Source of the DNA: Paratinospora sagittata
Taxonomy: Eukaryota > Streptophyta > Magnoliopsida > Ranunculales > Menispermaceae
Assembly (NCBI GenBank): GCA_035771175.1
Contig: CM069605.1
Span: 20,476,288-20,540,287 of the forward strand
Direction of reading: 5' to 3'
DNA length: 64,000 nt
Made by a program: the position numbers and the translations under genes. Positions 1 to 11,475 of the stretch are shown in pieces. The notes under the pieces were generated by a model. That model had not been told where the DNA came from, ran no database searches, and saw nothing but the letters and a program-made list of their open reading frames with translations. Within the stretch, counting starts at the first letter, position 1. Every line of letters begins with the position of its first letter.

Positions 1-1003
1 TCTCTTGTGATTTTTCTTCTCCTTTCTACGCATTCTAAGTTTTTAGTCTTTGAGACTCCCGGTGCGGTGCAACAAATTTCTGTCCGGAGGAGAGCGCCAG
101 ATCTGAAAGCGGTGCAACGAAGTTTCGTCCAGAGAAAAGCACCAGATCTGAAGGTGGGAACGAAACATAGGTTTGCGTGTTTTATAACTTTTATTAAAGT
201 TTACATTCAATTATTATTATGTCTACTATTCATTTACACTGCATTATGTCAATAATGTTATGACCTGAATGTTATAACTTTGCACGTCGTGATACCGACC
301 CTGATAAGGTTCACTAGACGTTGCCAAAGTCAGTCTAAATGTCAAGAAAGACCAGACCAGTAGACTAGACCAGTTCATGCATTGGCATCATACATATCAC
401 CACCTAGGGACGTATATGGTTTATGACTCATAGAATAGTTAGAAGCATTGCTCACTATTCATTATATTTCTCTGGAGAAGGACGTACATGAGAACCCGGC
501 TACACCCGGGGAGGGACATCAGTACGTGAATTCAGAGCATCGTTCCTGTACATGAATTCAGGCGATGTACGCTCATCAAACCATTAATACGTGACGGTGT
601 CATGCATACATTCATATTGATTGATTATGATGCTCACATGTGTAATTTAAGATATTTGATATTGAAGTAGGCTTTATTAATTGTTATACTCATGCACTAT
701 TTACCCACTGAGCGCGTTAAGCTCACTCCAATATTATCAAATCTTTCACAGGAAATTAGGGTGGACTGGGTGCAGGTTATGGGGCCCACATTTTGTACCC
801 TTTGTATGAATCATTGGGGATTTTGGGAGTATGTTCCCTTAACCATTTTATGTACAAAAGTATTCTGAATTACATGAAATCAGATTTGTACTGTGTACCG
901 TATTTCCGCTGCGCACTCTGTTATTACCATTATGATTGTTCCAAATGCACGCCCCGTCCGAGAGTGTACCGCCGGTTTAGGCGCGTCCGGGCGGGGTGTG
1001 ACA
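1..1003 (+). mobile_element. LTR (3' about three quarters) of the TGTAATACCC family, left end outside window
   Basis: This stretch aligns base for base with the LTR at 35697-36700, with one indel and roughly a dozen substitutions visible by eye. It ends in TGTGACA at 1003. The LTR start and the GAACGTTC repeat array would lie about 300 bp to the left of the window. It contains the same leader segments, including two related copies of a short block at about 62-150 carrying CCAGATCTGAA. The five bases TTTAA and then TGGTA, the first bases of a tRNA-Met primer site, follow directly, so this copy was a 5' LTR. It holds no protein gene. Confidence 0.85.
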
Positions 1004-1082
1004 TTTAATGGTAGGCGCCTGAACGTTCTGGCATGCGCCTAAACGTTCGGGCGTTGCCCAAATAGTAAAAATTTCAAATAGT

Positions 1083-1117
<35 letters not shown>

Positions 1118-1136
1118 TGAAATACAGGGTATTACA
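1004..1136 (-). mobile_element. Truncated primer site joined to an inverted LTR start
   Basis: After the LTR end, TTTAATGGTA (1004-1013) is the start of the primer-binding region. It is then cut and joined to about 123 bp of the LTR beginning in the opposite orientation. That piece carries two GAACGTT-type repeat units, the GGGCGTTGCCCAAATAG segment, a long poly-T, and the mirror image of TGTAATACCCTGTATTTCAC ending at 1136. The satellite resumes at 1137. The insertion is therefore bounded on the right by an inverted U3 end instead of a normal U5 end, which points to rearrangement. Confidence 0.75.
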
Positions 1137-4100
1137 TGTTGTGTTTTTGAAAATCAGAGAATGAGTGTTTTATAAAATTAGATGTTGCAGGTTAAAGAGT
1201 AAGAGAGTACAAAATGATTTGAATTCAAAACATTGTTCAATCTAAAGTTGCTCTGGGCGTGCGAGACAATGGGAATCATCTAGGTGTTAGTAGAGAATAT
1301 TTCAATAAAGATAACCTGGCAAAACTGTGTAAGGAATAGAAAAATCGAGCAAGCATAAGTGTCCAAATTTTTCTCGTTAGAAATATCAGATTTTTGTTTC
1401 AGACGTGGATAGCGTGCTATTGAGTTGTGTATCATGTTCGTTTTTAGCCGGCTATAGCAGGTCGATATACACAAACCCGTGAGCTCGAGTTTTTCAGACT
1501 TTCCGATAGCGTGTTATGAAGGCCTATAGCGCGCTATCGTCCATCTCACAAGAAATGGAAAGATCACTGCAACAGCTTTATAGCGAGTTATCAAAGGGGG
1601 TAGCGCGCTATAGATAATTTTCCAGAAAAACATATGTTTATTATAGAACCCTATCAGCGTGCTATCAACACTGGTAGTCCGCTAGTGCCTTCTGGAAAAT
1701 TTTGGCCAATTGCAGGATAGCCTTATTTTTGAAAAATAAATATTTTGACACTCAAGAATCATTCCATTAACTCAAAACATATTGATATAAGATTAATAAT
1801 TTCTAAATAATTCAAAACTCATTGAAATTATGATTAAAACCTTTCGAATTTTTTTTTTCAAAATGAAATACTATATCAAAGTGATTTTGAAGACTCTGCA
1901 ATTTTCAGAGTTTTAGTGCTGAGATTGATCGAGATTTTACCCTACACACCAAATATCATACTAATGCATTAGACATGAGATATGTCTTCGTTCTTCGAGC
2001 TTGATCTTTTGTAGACTTCGAAAGCTATTGTTTTGATGTGTTCTTGATGCAATACAGATGATGTGTTCGTTTTTGATGTGTTATCTTACCGAGACCACTT
2101 CATATACTTACAGTTTAAAACAATGGATAGCCTCTGCAAATCTAAGTACAAAAGGAATAAAATGAAGAACTTGTTGAACAATGATGTTATCATCAAGACA
2201 GATTGCAATTTTTATTCAATTCGAGGCTTCTTCTCTTGGAAAACTTTTTGAAAAGCTCAATCTAACTTGCAAAAATCATGTGTGTTGTGTTTTTGAAAAT
2301 CAGAGAATGAGTGTTTTATAAAATTAGATGTTGCAGGTTAAAGAGTAAGAGAGTACAAAATGATTTGAATTCAAAACATTGTTCAATATAAAGTTGCTCT
2401 GGGCGTGCGAGACAATGGGAATCATCTAGGTGTTAGTAGAGAATATTTCAATAAAGATAACCTGGCAAAACTGTGTAAGGAATAGAAAAATCGAGCAAGC
2501 ATAAGTGTCCAAATATTTCTCGTTAGAAATATCAGATTTTTGTTTCAGACGTGGATAGCGTGCTATTGGGTTGTGTTTCATGTTCGTTTTTAGCCGGCTA
2601 TAGCAGGTCGATATACACAAACCCGTGAGCTCGAGTTTTTCAGACTTTCCGATAGCGTGTTATCAAGGCCTATAGCGCGCTATCGTCCATCTCACAAGAA
2701 ATGGAAAGATCGCTGCAACAGCTTTATAGCGAGTTATCAAAGGGGGTAGCGCGCTACAGATAATTTTCTAGAAAAACATATGTTTATTATAGAACCCTAT
2801 CAGCGTGCTATCAACACTGATAGTCCGCTAGTGCCTTTTGGAAAATTTTGGCCAATTGCAGGATAGCGTTATTTTTGAAAAATAAATATTTTGACACTCA
2901 AGAATCATTCCATTGACTCAAAACATATTGATATAAGATTAATAATTTCTAAATAATTCAAAACTCAATGAAATCATGATCAAAACCTATCGAAATTTTT
3001 TTTTTCAAAAAGAAATACTATATCAAAGTGATTTTGAAGACTTTGCAATTTTTAGAGTTTTAGTGCTGAGACTGATCGAGACACCAAAGATCAAACTAAT
3101 GCAACAGACATGAGATATGTCTTCGTTCTTCGAGCTTGATCTTTTGTAAACTTTGAAAGCTATTGTTTGATGTGTTCTTGATGCAATACAGGGGATGTGT
3201 TCGTTTTTGATGTGTTATCTTACCGAGACCACTTCATATACTTACAGTTTAAAACAATGGATAGCCTCTGCAAATCTAAGTACAAAAGGAATAAAATGAA
3301 GAACTTGCTGAACAATGACGTTATCATCAAGACAGATTGCAATTTTGATTCAATTCGAGGCTTCTTCTCTTGGAAAACTCTTTGCAAAGCTCAAATCTAA
3401 CTTGCAAAAATCATGTGTGGTGTATTTTTGAAAATCAGAGAATGAGTGTTTTATAAAATTAGATGTTGCAGGTTAAAGAGCAAGAGAGTACAAAATGATT
3501 TGAATTCAAAATATTGTTCAATCTAAAGTTGTTTTGGGCGTGCGAGACAATGGGAATCATCTAGGTGTTAGTAGAGAATATTTCAATAAAGATAACCTGG
3601 CAAAACTGTGTAAGGAATAGAGAAATCGAGCAAGCATAAGTGTCCAAATTTTTCCCGTTAGAAATATCAGATTTTTGTTTCAGACGTGGATAGCGTGCTA
3701 TTATGTTGTGTATCATGTTCTTTTTTAGCAGGCTATAGCAGGTCGATATACACAAACCCGTGAGCTCGAGTTTTTCAGACTTTCCGATAGCGTGTTATCA
3801 AGGCCTATATCGCGTTATTGCCCATTACACCAAAAATGGAAAGATCACGGGAAGAGCTTTATAGCGAGTTATCAAAGGGGGTAGCGCGCTATAGATAATT
3901 TTCTAGAAAAACATATTTTTAATTATAGAACCCTATCAGCGTGCTATCAGCACTGATAGGGCGCTAGTGCCTTCTGGAAAATTTTGGCCAATTCCTGGAT
4001 AGCCTTATTTTTGAAAAATAAATATTTTACACTCAAGAACCATTCCATTGACTCAAAACATATTGATATAAAATTAATAATTTCTAAATAATTCAAAACT

Positions 4101-7100
4101 CATTGAAATTATGATTAAAAGCTTTCGAATTTTTTTTTTTCAAAATGAAATACATCGAAGTGATTTTGAAGAATTTGCAATTTTTAGAGTTTTAGTGCTG
4201 AGATTGATCGAGATTTTACCTTACACACCAAATATCAAACTAATGCATTAGACATGAGATATGTCTTCGTTCTTCGAGCTTGATCTTTTGTAGACTTCGA
4301 AAGCTATTGTTTGATGTGTTCTTGATGCAATAGAGGTGATGTGTTCATTTTTTATGTGTTATCTTACCGAGACCACTTCATATACTTACAGTTTAAAACA
4401 ATGGATAGCCTCTGCAAATCTAAGTACAAAAGGAATAAAATGAAGAACGTGCTGAACAATGACGTTATCATCAACACAGATTGTAATTTTGATTCAATTC
4501 GAGGCTTCTTCTCTTGGAAAACTCTTTAGAAAGCTCAAATCTTACTTGCAAAAATCATGTGTGGTGTATTTTTGAAAATCAGAGAATGAGTGTTTTATAA
4601 AATTAAATGTTGCAGGTTAAAGAGCAAGAGAGTACAAAATGATTTGAATTCAAAACATTGTTCAATCTAAAGTTGTTTTGGGCGTGCGAGAAAATGGGAA
4701 TCATCTAGGTGTTAGTAGAGAATATTTCAATAAAGATAACCTGGCAAAACTGTGGAAGGAATAGAAAAATCGAGCAAGCATAAGTGTCCAAATTTTTCTC
4801 GTTGGAAATATCAGATTTTTGTTTTAGACGTGGATTGCGTGCTATTAGGTTGTGTATCATGTTCGTTTTTAGCAGGCTATAGCAGGTCGATATACACAAA
4901 GCCGTGAGCTCGAGTTTTTCAGACTTTCCGATAGCGGGTTATCAAGGCCTATAGCGCGCTATCGCCCATCTCACAAACAATGGAAAGATCACTACAACAA
5001 CTTTATAGCGAGTTATGAAAAGGGATAGCGCGCTATAGATAATTTTTCAGAAAAACATATGTTTATTATAGAACCCTATCAGCGTGCTATCAACACTGAT
5101 AGTCCGCTAGTGCCTTCTGGAAAATTTTGGCCAATTGCAGGATAGCCTTATTTTTGAAAAATAAATATTTTGACACTCAAAAATCATTCCATTGACTCAA
5201 AACATATTGATATAAGATTAATAATTTCTAAATAATTCAAAACTCATTGAAATTATTATTAAAACCTTTCGAAATTTTTTTTTCAAAATGAAATACTATA
5301 TCGAAGTAATTTTGAAGACTTTGCAATTTTTAGAGTTTTAGTGCTGAGATTGATCGAGATTTTACCCTACACACCAAAGATCAAACCAATGCATTAGACA
5401 TGAGATATGTATTCGTTCTTCGAGCTTGATCTTTTGTAGACTTCGAAAGCTATTGTTTGATCTGTTCTTGATGCAATACAGGTGATGTGTTCGTTTTTGA
5501 TGTGTTATCTTACCGAGACCACTTCATATACTTACAGTTTAAAACAATGGGTAGCCTCTGCAAATCTAAGCACAAAAGGAATAAAATGAAGAACTTGCTG
5601 AACAATGATGTTATCATCAAGACAGATTGCAATTTTTATTCAATTCGAGGCTTCTTCTCTCGAAAAACTCTTTGGAAAGCTCAATCTAACTTGCAAAAAT
5701 CATGTGTGTTGTATTTTTGAAAATCAGAGAATGAGTGTTTTATAAAATTAGATGTTGCAGGTTAAAGGGCAAGAGAGTACAAAATGATTTGAATTCAAAA
5801 CATTGTTCAATCTAAAGTTGTTTTGGGCGTGCGAGAAAATGGGAATCATCTAGGTGTTAGTAGAGAATATTTCAATAAAGATAACCTGGCAAAACTGTGG
5901 AAGGAATAGAAAAATCGAGCAAGCACAAGTGTCCAAATTTTTCTCGTTAGAAATATCAGATTTTTGTTTTAGACGTGGATAGCGTGCTATTGGGTTGTGT
6001 ATCATGTTCGTTTTTAGCCGGCTATAGCAGGTCGATATACACAAACCCGTGAGCTCGAGTTTTTCAGACTTTCCGATAGCGTGTTATCAAGGCCGATAGC
6101 GCGCTATCGCCCATCTCACAAGAAATGGAAAGATCACTGCAACAACTTTATTGCGAGTTATGAAAAGGGATAGCGCGCTATAGATAATTTTTCAGAAAAA
6201 CATATGTTTATTATAGAACCCTATCAGCGTGCTATCAACACTGATAGTCCGCTAGTGCCTTTTGGAAAATTTTGGCCAATTGCAGGAAAGCCTTATTTTT
6301 GAAAAATAAATATTTTGACACTCAAAAATCATTCCATTGACTCAAAACATATTGATATAAGATTAATAATTTCTAAATAATTCAAAACTCATTGAAATTA
6401 TTATTAAAACCTTTCAAAAAAAAATTTTCAAAATGAAATACTATATCGAAGCGATTTTGAAGACTTTGCAATTTTCAGAGTTTTAGTGCTAAGATTGATC
6501 GAGATTTTACCCTACACACCAAATATCAAACTAATGCATTAGACATGTGATATGTCTTCGTTCTTCGAGCTTTATCTTTGTAGACTTCGAAAGCTATTGT
6601 TTGGTGTGTTCTTGATGCAATACAGGTGATGTGTTCGTTTGTGATGTGTTATCTTACCGACACCACTTCGTAAACTTACAGTTTAAAACAATGGATAGCC
6701 TCTGCAAATCTAAGTACAAAAGGAATAAAATGAAGAACTTGCTGAACAATGACGTTATTATCAAGACAGATTGCAATTTTGATTCAATTCGAGGCTTCTT
6801 CTCTTCGAAAACTCTTTGGAAAGCTCAATCTAACTTGTAAAAATCATGTGTGTTGTATTTTTGAAAATCAGAGAATGAGTGTTTTATAAAATTAGAAGTT
6901 GCAGGTTAAAGAGCAAGAGAGTACAAAATGATTGGAATTCAAGACATTGTTCAATCTAAAGTTGTTTTGGGTGTGCGAGACAATGGGAATCATCTAGGTG
7001 TTAGTAGAGAATATTTCAATAAAGATAAGCTGGTAAAACTGTGTAAGGAAGAGAAAAATCGAGCAAGCATAAGTGTCGAAATTTTTCTCGTTAGAAATAA

Positions 7101-8553
7101 CAGATTTTTGTCTGAGACGTGGATAGCGTGCTATTGGGTAGTGTATCATGTTCTCTTTTAGCAGGCTATAGCAGGTCGATATACATAAACCCGTGAGCTC
7201 GAGTTTTTCAGACTTTCCGATAGCGTGTTATCAGGGCCTATATCGCGCTATTGCCCATTACACTAAAAATGGAAAGATCACTGCAAGAGCTTTATTGCGA
7301 GTTATCAAAGGGGATAGCGCGCTATAGATAATTATCTAGAAAAACATATGTTTTATTATAGAACCCTATCAGCGTGCTATCAACACTGATAGTGCGCTAG
7401 TGCTTTCTGGAAAATTTTGGCAAATTGTTGGATAGCCTTATTTTTGAAAAATAAATATTTTGACACTCAAGAACCATTCCATTGACTCAAAACATATTGA
7501 TATAAAATTAATAATTTCTAAATAATTCAAAACTCATTGAAATTATGATTAAAACCTTTTGAATTTTTCTTTTCAAAATGAAATACATCGAAGTGATTTT
7601 GAAGAATTTGCAATTTTCAGAGTTTTAGCGCTAAGATTGATCGAGATTTTACCCTACACACCAAATATCAAACTAATGCATTAGACATGTGATATGTCTT
7701 CGTTCTTCGAGCTTTATCTTTGTAGACTTCGAAAGCTATTGTTTGATGTGTTCTTGATGCAATACAGGTGATGTGTTCGTTTGTGATGTGTTATCTTACC
7801 GAGACCACTTCGTAAACTTACAGTTTAAAACAATGGATAGCCTCTGCAAATCTAAGTACAAAAGGAATAAAATGAAGAACTTGCTGAACAATGACGTTAT
7901 CATCAAGACAGATTGCAATTTTGATTCAATTCGAGGCTTCTTCTCTTGGAAAACTCTTTGGAAAGCTCAATCTAACTTGCAAAAATCATGTGTGTTGTAT
8001 TTTTGAAAATCAGAGAATGAGTGTTTTATAAAATTAGAAGTTGCAGGTTAAAGAGCAAGAGAGTACAAAATGATTTGAATTCAAGACATTGTTCAATCTA
8101 AAGTTGTTTTGGGCGTACGAGACAATGGGAATCATCTAGGTGTTAGTAGAGAATATTTCAATAAAGATAACCTGGCAAAACTGTGTAAGGAACAGAAAAA
8201 TCGAGCTTGCATGAGTGTCCAAATTTTTCTCGTTAGAAATATCAGATTTTTGTTTCAGACGTGGATAGCGTGCTATTGGGTTGTGTATCATGTTCTTTTT
8301 TAGCAGGCTATAGCAGGTCAATATACACAAACCCGTGAGCTCGAGTTTTTCAGACTTTCCGATAGCGTGTTATCAAGGCCTATAGCGCGCTATCGCCCAT
8401 CTCACAAGAAATGGAAAGATCACTGCAACTGCTTTATAGCGAGTTATCAAAGGGGATAGCGCGTTATAGATAATTTTCCAGAAAAACATATGTTCTATTA
8501 TAGAACCCTATCAGCGTGCTATCAACACTGATAGTCTGCTAGTGCCTTCTGAA

Positions 8554-8777
8554 AAATTTTGGCCAATTGCCGGATAGCCTTATTTTTCAAAAATAAATAT
8601 TTTAACACTCAAGAACCATTCCATTGACTCAAAACATATTGATATAAGATTAATAATTTCTAAATAAATTTTGGCCAATTGCTGGATAGCCTTATTTTTG
8701 AAAAATTAATATTTTGACACTGAAGAACCCTTCCATTGACACAAAACATATTGATATAAGATTAATAATTTTTAAAT
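8554..8777 (+). repeat. 112-bp internal tandem duplication in one satellite monomer
   Basis: The segment starting AAATTTTGGCCAATTGC at 8554 is repeated from 8666, a shift of 112 bp. The two copies have diverged by several substitutions. This explains the 1,258-bp spacing of this monomer. The same monomer carries the variants TTCGAACATCATTTTC and GACACAAAACAT, which are otherwise seen only in the inverted arm at the right end of the window. Confidence 0.85.
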
Positions 8778-9598
8778 CATTCAAATCTCATTGAAATTAT
8801 GATTAAAACCTTTCGAACATCATTTTCAAAATGAAATACTATATCGAAGTGATTTTGAAGACTTTGTAATATTCAGAGTTTTAGTGCTGCGATTGATCGA
8901 GATTTTTACCCAACACGTCAAAGATCAAACTAATGCATTAGACATGAGATATGTCTTCGTTCTTCGAGCTTGATCTTTTGTAGACTTCGAAAGCTATTGT
9001 TTGATGTGTTCTTGATGCAATACAGGTGATGTGTTCGTTTTTGATGTGTTATCTTACCGAGACCACTTCATATACTTACAGTTTAAAACAATGGATAGCC
9101 TCTGCAAATCTAAGCACAAAAGGAATAAAATGAAGAACTTGCTGAACAATGACGTTATCATCAAGATAGATTGCAATTTTGATTCAATTCGAGGCTTCTT
9201 CTCTTCGAAAACTCTTTGGAAAGCTCAATCTAACTTGCAAAAATCATGTGTGTTGTATTTTTGAAAATCAGAGAATGAGTGTTTTATAAAATTAGAAGTT
9301 GCAGGTTAAAGAGCAAGAGAGTACAAAATGATTTGAATTCAAAACATTGTTCAATCTAAAGTTGTTTTGGGCGTGCGAGACAGTGGGAATCATCTAGGTG
9401 TTAGTAGAGAATATTTCAATAAAGATAACCTGGCAAAACTGTGTAAGGAATAGAAAAATCGAGCTAGCATAAGTGTCCAAATTTTTCTCGTTAGAAATAT
9501 CAGATTTTTGTTTCAGACGTGGATACCGTGCTATTGGGTTGTGTATCATGTTCTTTTTTAGCAGGCTATAGCAGGTCAATATACACAAACCTGTGGGC

Positions 9599-9603
9599 TC
9601 GAG
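9599..9603. repeat. Target site duplication, left copy (TCGAG)
   Basis: TCGAG precedes the element end at 9604 and is repeated at 13249-13253. The uninterrupted satellite reads GTGAGCTCGAGTTTTTC here, so the 5-bp duplication is the footprint of a single integration. Confidence 0.9.
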
Positions 9604-10902
9604 TGTAACACCCCGCCCGGACGCGCCTAAACCGGCGGTACACTCACAGACGGGGCGCACATTTGGAATAATTATAATGGTAACAACAGAGTGCGCAGCG
9701 AAAATACGGTACACACAGTACAAATCTGATTTCATTTAATTCAGAATACTTTTGTACATAGGATGGTCAAGGGAACATACTCCCAAAATCCCCAATGAAT
9801 CATACCAAGGGTACAAAATGTGGGCCCCATTACCTACACCCAATCTACCCTAATTTCCTGTGAAAGATTTTATAATAATGGAGTGAGCTTAACGCGCTCA
9901 GTGGGTAAATAGTGCATGAGTATAACAATTAATAAAGCATACTTCAATATCAAATATCTTAAATACACATGTGAGCATCATAATCAATCAATATGAATGT
10001 ATGCATGACACCGTCTCGTAATGGTTTGATGAACGTACATCACCTGAATTCACGTACAGGAACGATGCTCTGAATTCACGTATTGATGTCCCTCCCCGGG
10101 TGTAGCCGGGTTCTCATGTACGTCCCTCTCCAGAGAAATATAATGAATAGTGAGCAATGCTCCTAACTATTCTATGAGTCATAAACCATATACGTCCCTA
10201 GGTGGTGATATGTATGATGCCAATGCATGAACTGGTCTAGTTTACTGGTCTAGTCATTCTTGACATTTAGACTGACTTTGGCAACGTCTGGTGATCCTTA
10301 TTAGGGTCGGTATCACGACGTGCAAGATTAGGACATTCAGTATTACTGTATAAGTTGATAGCTTTCAATAAGACCAACTAGATCAGTCCCCAGTTGAGAG
10401 GTGAGACACAAGGTCTGCTTAAATACCAATCGCCTAGAGCAGCCCACTACCTCCCGTTCACTATTTAAAGTTACTGAGGACAAGACCAAGTCTAGTTGAG
10501 TCAGATTGACCACAAATCCGGCATTATAACAGTGCAATACATGAATTCCAAATATACAGGCATATGTGCGGCAGTGTAAACAGTATATGACATAATGCAG
10601 TGTAAATGAATAGAACACATAATAATAATTGAATGTAAACTTTAATAAAAGTTATGAAACACGCAAACCTATGTTTCGTTCCCCACCTTCTGATAAAACT
10701 TCTTCTTTCAGATCTGGACCTTTCCTCCGGACAGAACTTCGTTGCACCGCATTCAGATCTGGCGCTTTCCTCCGAATAGAACTTTGTTGCACCGCACCGA
10801 GAGTCTCGGACAGAGAGTCTCAAAAACTTAGAATGCGTGGAATGGAGAAGAAATTCACAAGAGAGGGTGATTTGGTGTGGGGAATGAGAAATGAGGAGGT
10901 TT

Positions 10903-10910
10903 CTTATATA
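10903..10910 (-). promoter_or_regulatory. TATA box of the LTR
   Basis: TATATAAG on the minus strand lies just downstream of the GAACGTTC repeat array, in the same relation as in the two LTRs of the younger element. Confidence 0.6.
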
Positions 10911-10916
10911 GAGATT

Positions 10917-11200
10917 TTTGCGCCTGCACGTTCGGGCATGCGCCTGAACGTTCTGGCATGCCTTGCGCCTGAACGTTCTAGCATGCGCCTGAACGTTCTA
11001 GCATGCGCCTGAACGTTCTGTCATGCGCCTGAATGTTTGGGCATGCATTGCGCCTGAACGTTCTGGCATGCGCCTGAATGTTCTGTCATGCGCCTGAACG
11101 TTCTGTCATGCGCCTGAACGTTCTGTCATGCGCCTGAACGTTCTGGCATGCGCCTGAACGTTCTGGCATGCGCCTGAACGTTCGGGCGTTGCCCAAATAG
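10917..11200 (-). repeat. About 20-bp LTR subrepeat array, about 13 units
   Basis: Thirteen units of the type CGCCTGAACGTTCTGGCATG run head to tail. Ten keep the perfect 8-bp palindrome GAACGTTC and the others are mutated (GCACGTTC, GAATGTTT, GAATGTTC). Two units carry an extra 5 bp (CCTTG or CATTG). The array lies upstream of the LTR TATA box in transcription order, the position of an enhancer. Confidence 0.9.
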
Positions 11201-11240
11201 TAATTTTTATTTTTATTTTTGTGAAATACAGGGTATTACA

Positions 11241-11475
11241 CTCTACCCCCCTTAAAGGGATTTCGCCCTCGAAATCAAGTCAAGTAGTGATGAGGGTGGC
11301 TTGAGAAGTAGCCACAGGTGGATAAGGAGGCCACTGCATGTGTGCATCACTATATCCATTGATATTATTTTCAGACATCTGCGTAGTTATTGAAGTGAAA
11401 CAATGGATCAAGATAGGTGTAAACAATGTTTCATCTTGTGATTGATAAGTGAAAATAATACAATATATCACATCA
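11241..11475 (-). other. Polypurine tract and 3' untranslated part of the deleted chromovirus
   Basis: Next to the 3' LTR start, the minus strand reads AAGGGGGGTAGAG, the expected plus-strand primer for reverse transcription. The remaining 220 bp between the pol stop codon and the tract are closely similar to 41157-41394 in the younger element. This shows that both elements share a common internal 3' end. No gene is seen here. Confidence 0.75.

Larger units (their letters stand above)
1137..9603 (+). repeat. Satellite array block A, about 1,146-bp monomers (about 7.4 copies)
   Basis: This is a head-to-tail tandem array. Using the stop-codon complement in the shared word ATCTAGGTGTTAG as anchor, monomers fall at 1280, 2426, 3561, 4705, 5850, 6994, 8136 and 9394. 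Spacing is 1,135-1,146 bp, except for the last at 1,258 bp, which has an internal duplication. The 1,135-bp unit lost a few bases in the GAGATTTTACCCTACAC segment near 3080. The base composition is AT-rich with CpG-containing palindromes. Short ORFs of 60-77 codons recur on both strands but are broken at different places in different monomers, so they are not annotated as genes. The block is cut at 9603 by a retrotransposon. Confidence 0.97.
9604..11240 (-). repeat. 3' LTR of the deleted chromovirus (1,637 bp)
   Basis: The LTR runs from TGTAATACCC at 11240 to TGTTACA at 9604 on the minus strand. It is homologous to the LTRs at 35396 and 41395 but belongs to another subfamily. Between the GTCGTGATACC side (about 10325) and GACATAATGC (10589) it has about 263 bp where those LTRs have about 30 bp. 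A GAACGTTC-type repeat array lies at 10917-11200 and a TATATAAG box at 10903-10910. Confidence 0.9.

Noticed and set aside
1280..1474. A recurring 64-codon minus-strand ORF (MCISTCYSLLKKN type) in most satellite monomers
   Set aside because: It recurs only because the satellite repeats. It lacks a recognisable domain, changes at all codon positions, and is missing or broken in several monomers (for example the unit at 6994, and 21427 with a stop). No promoter or start context stands out.
10629..11012. 127-codon plus-strand ORF in the chromovirus LTR
   Set aside because: It lies antisense across LTR leader and the subrepeat array, and no domain is visible.
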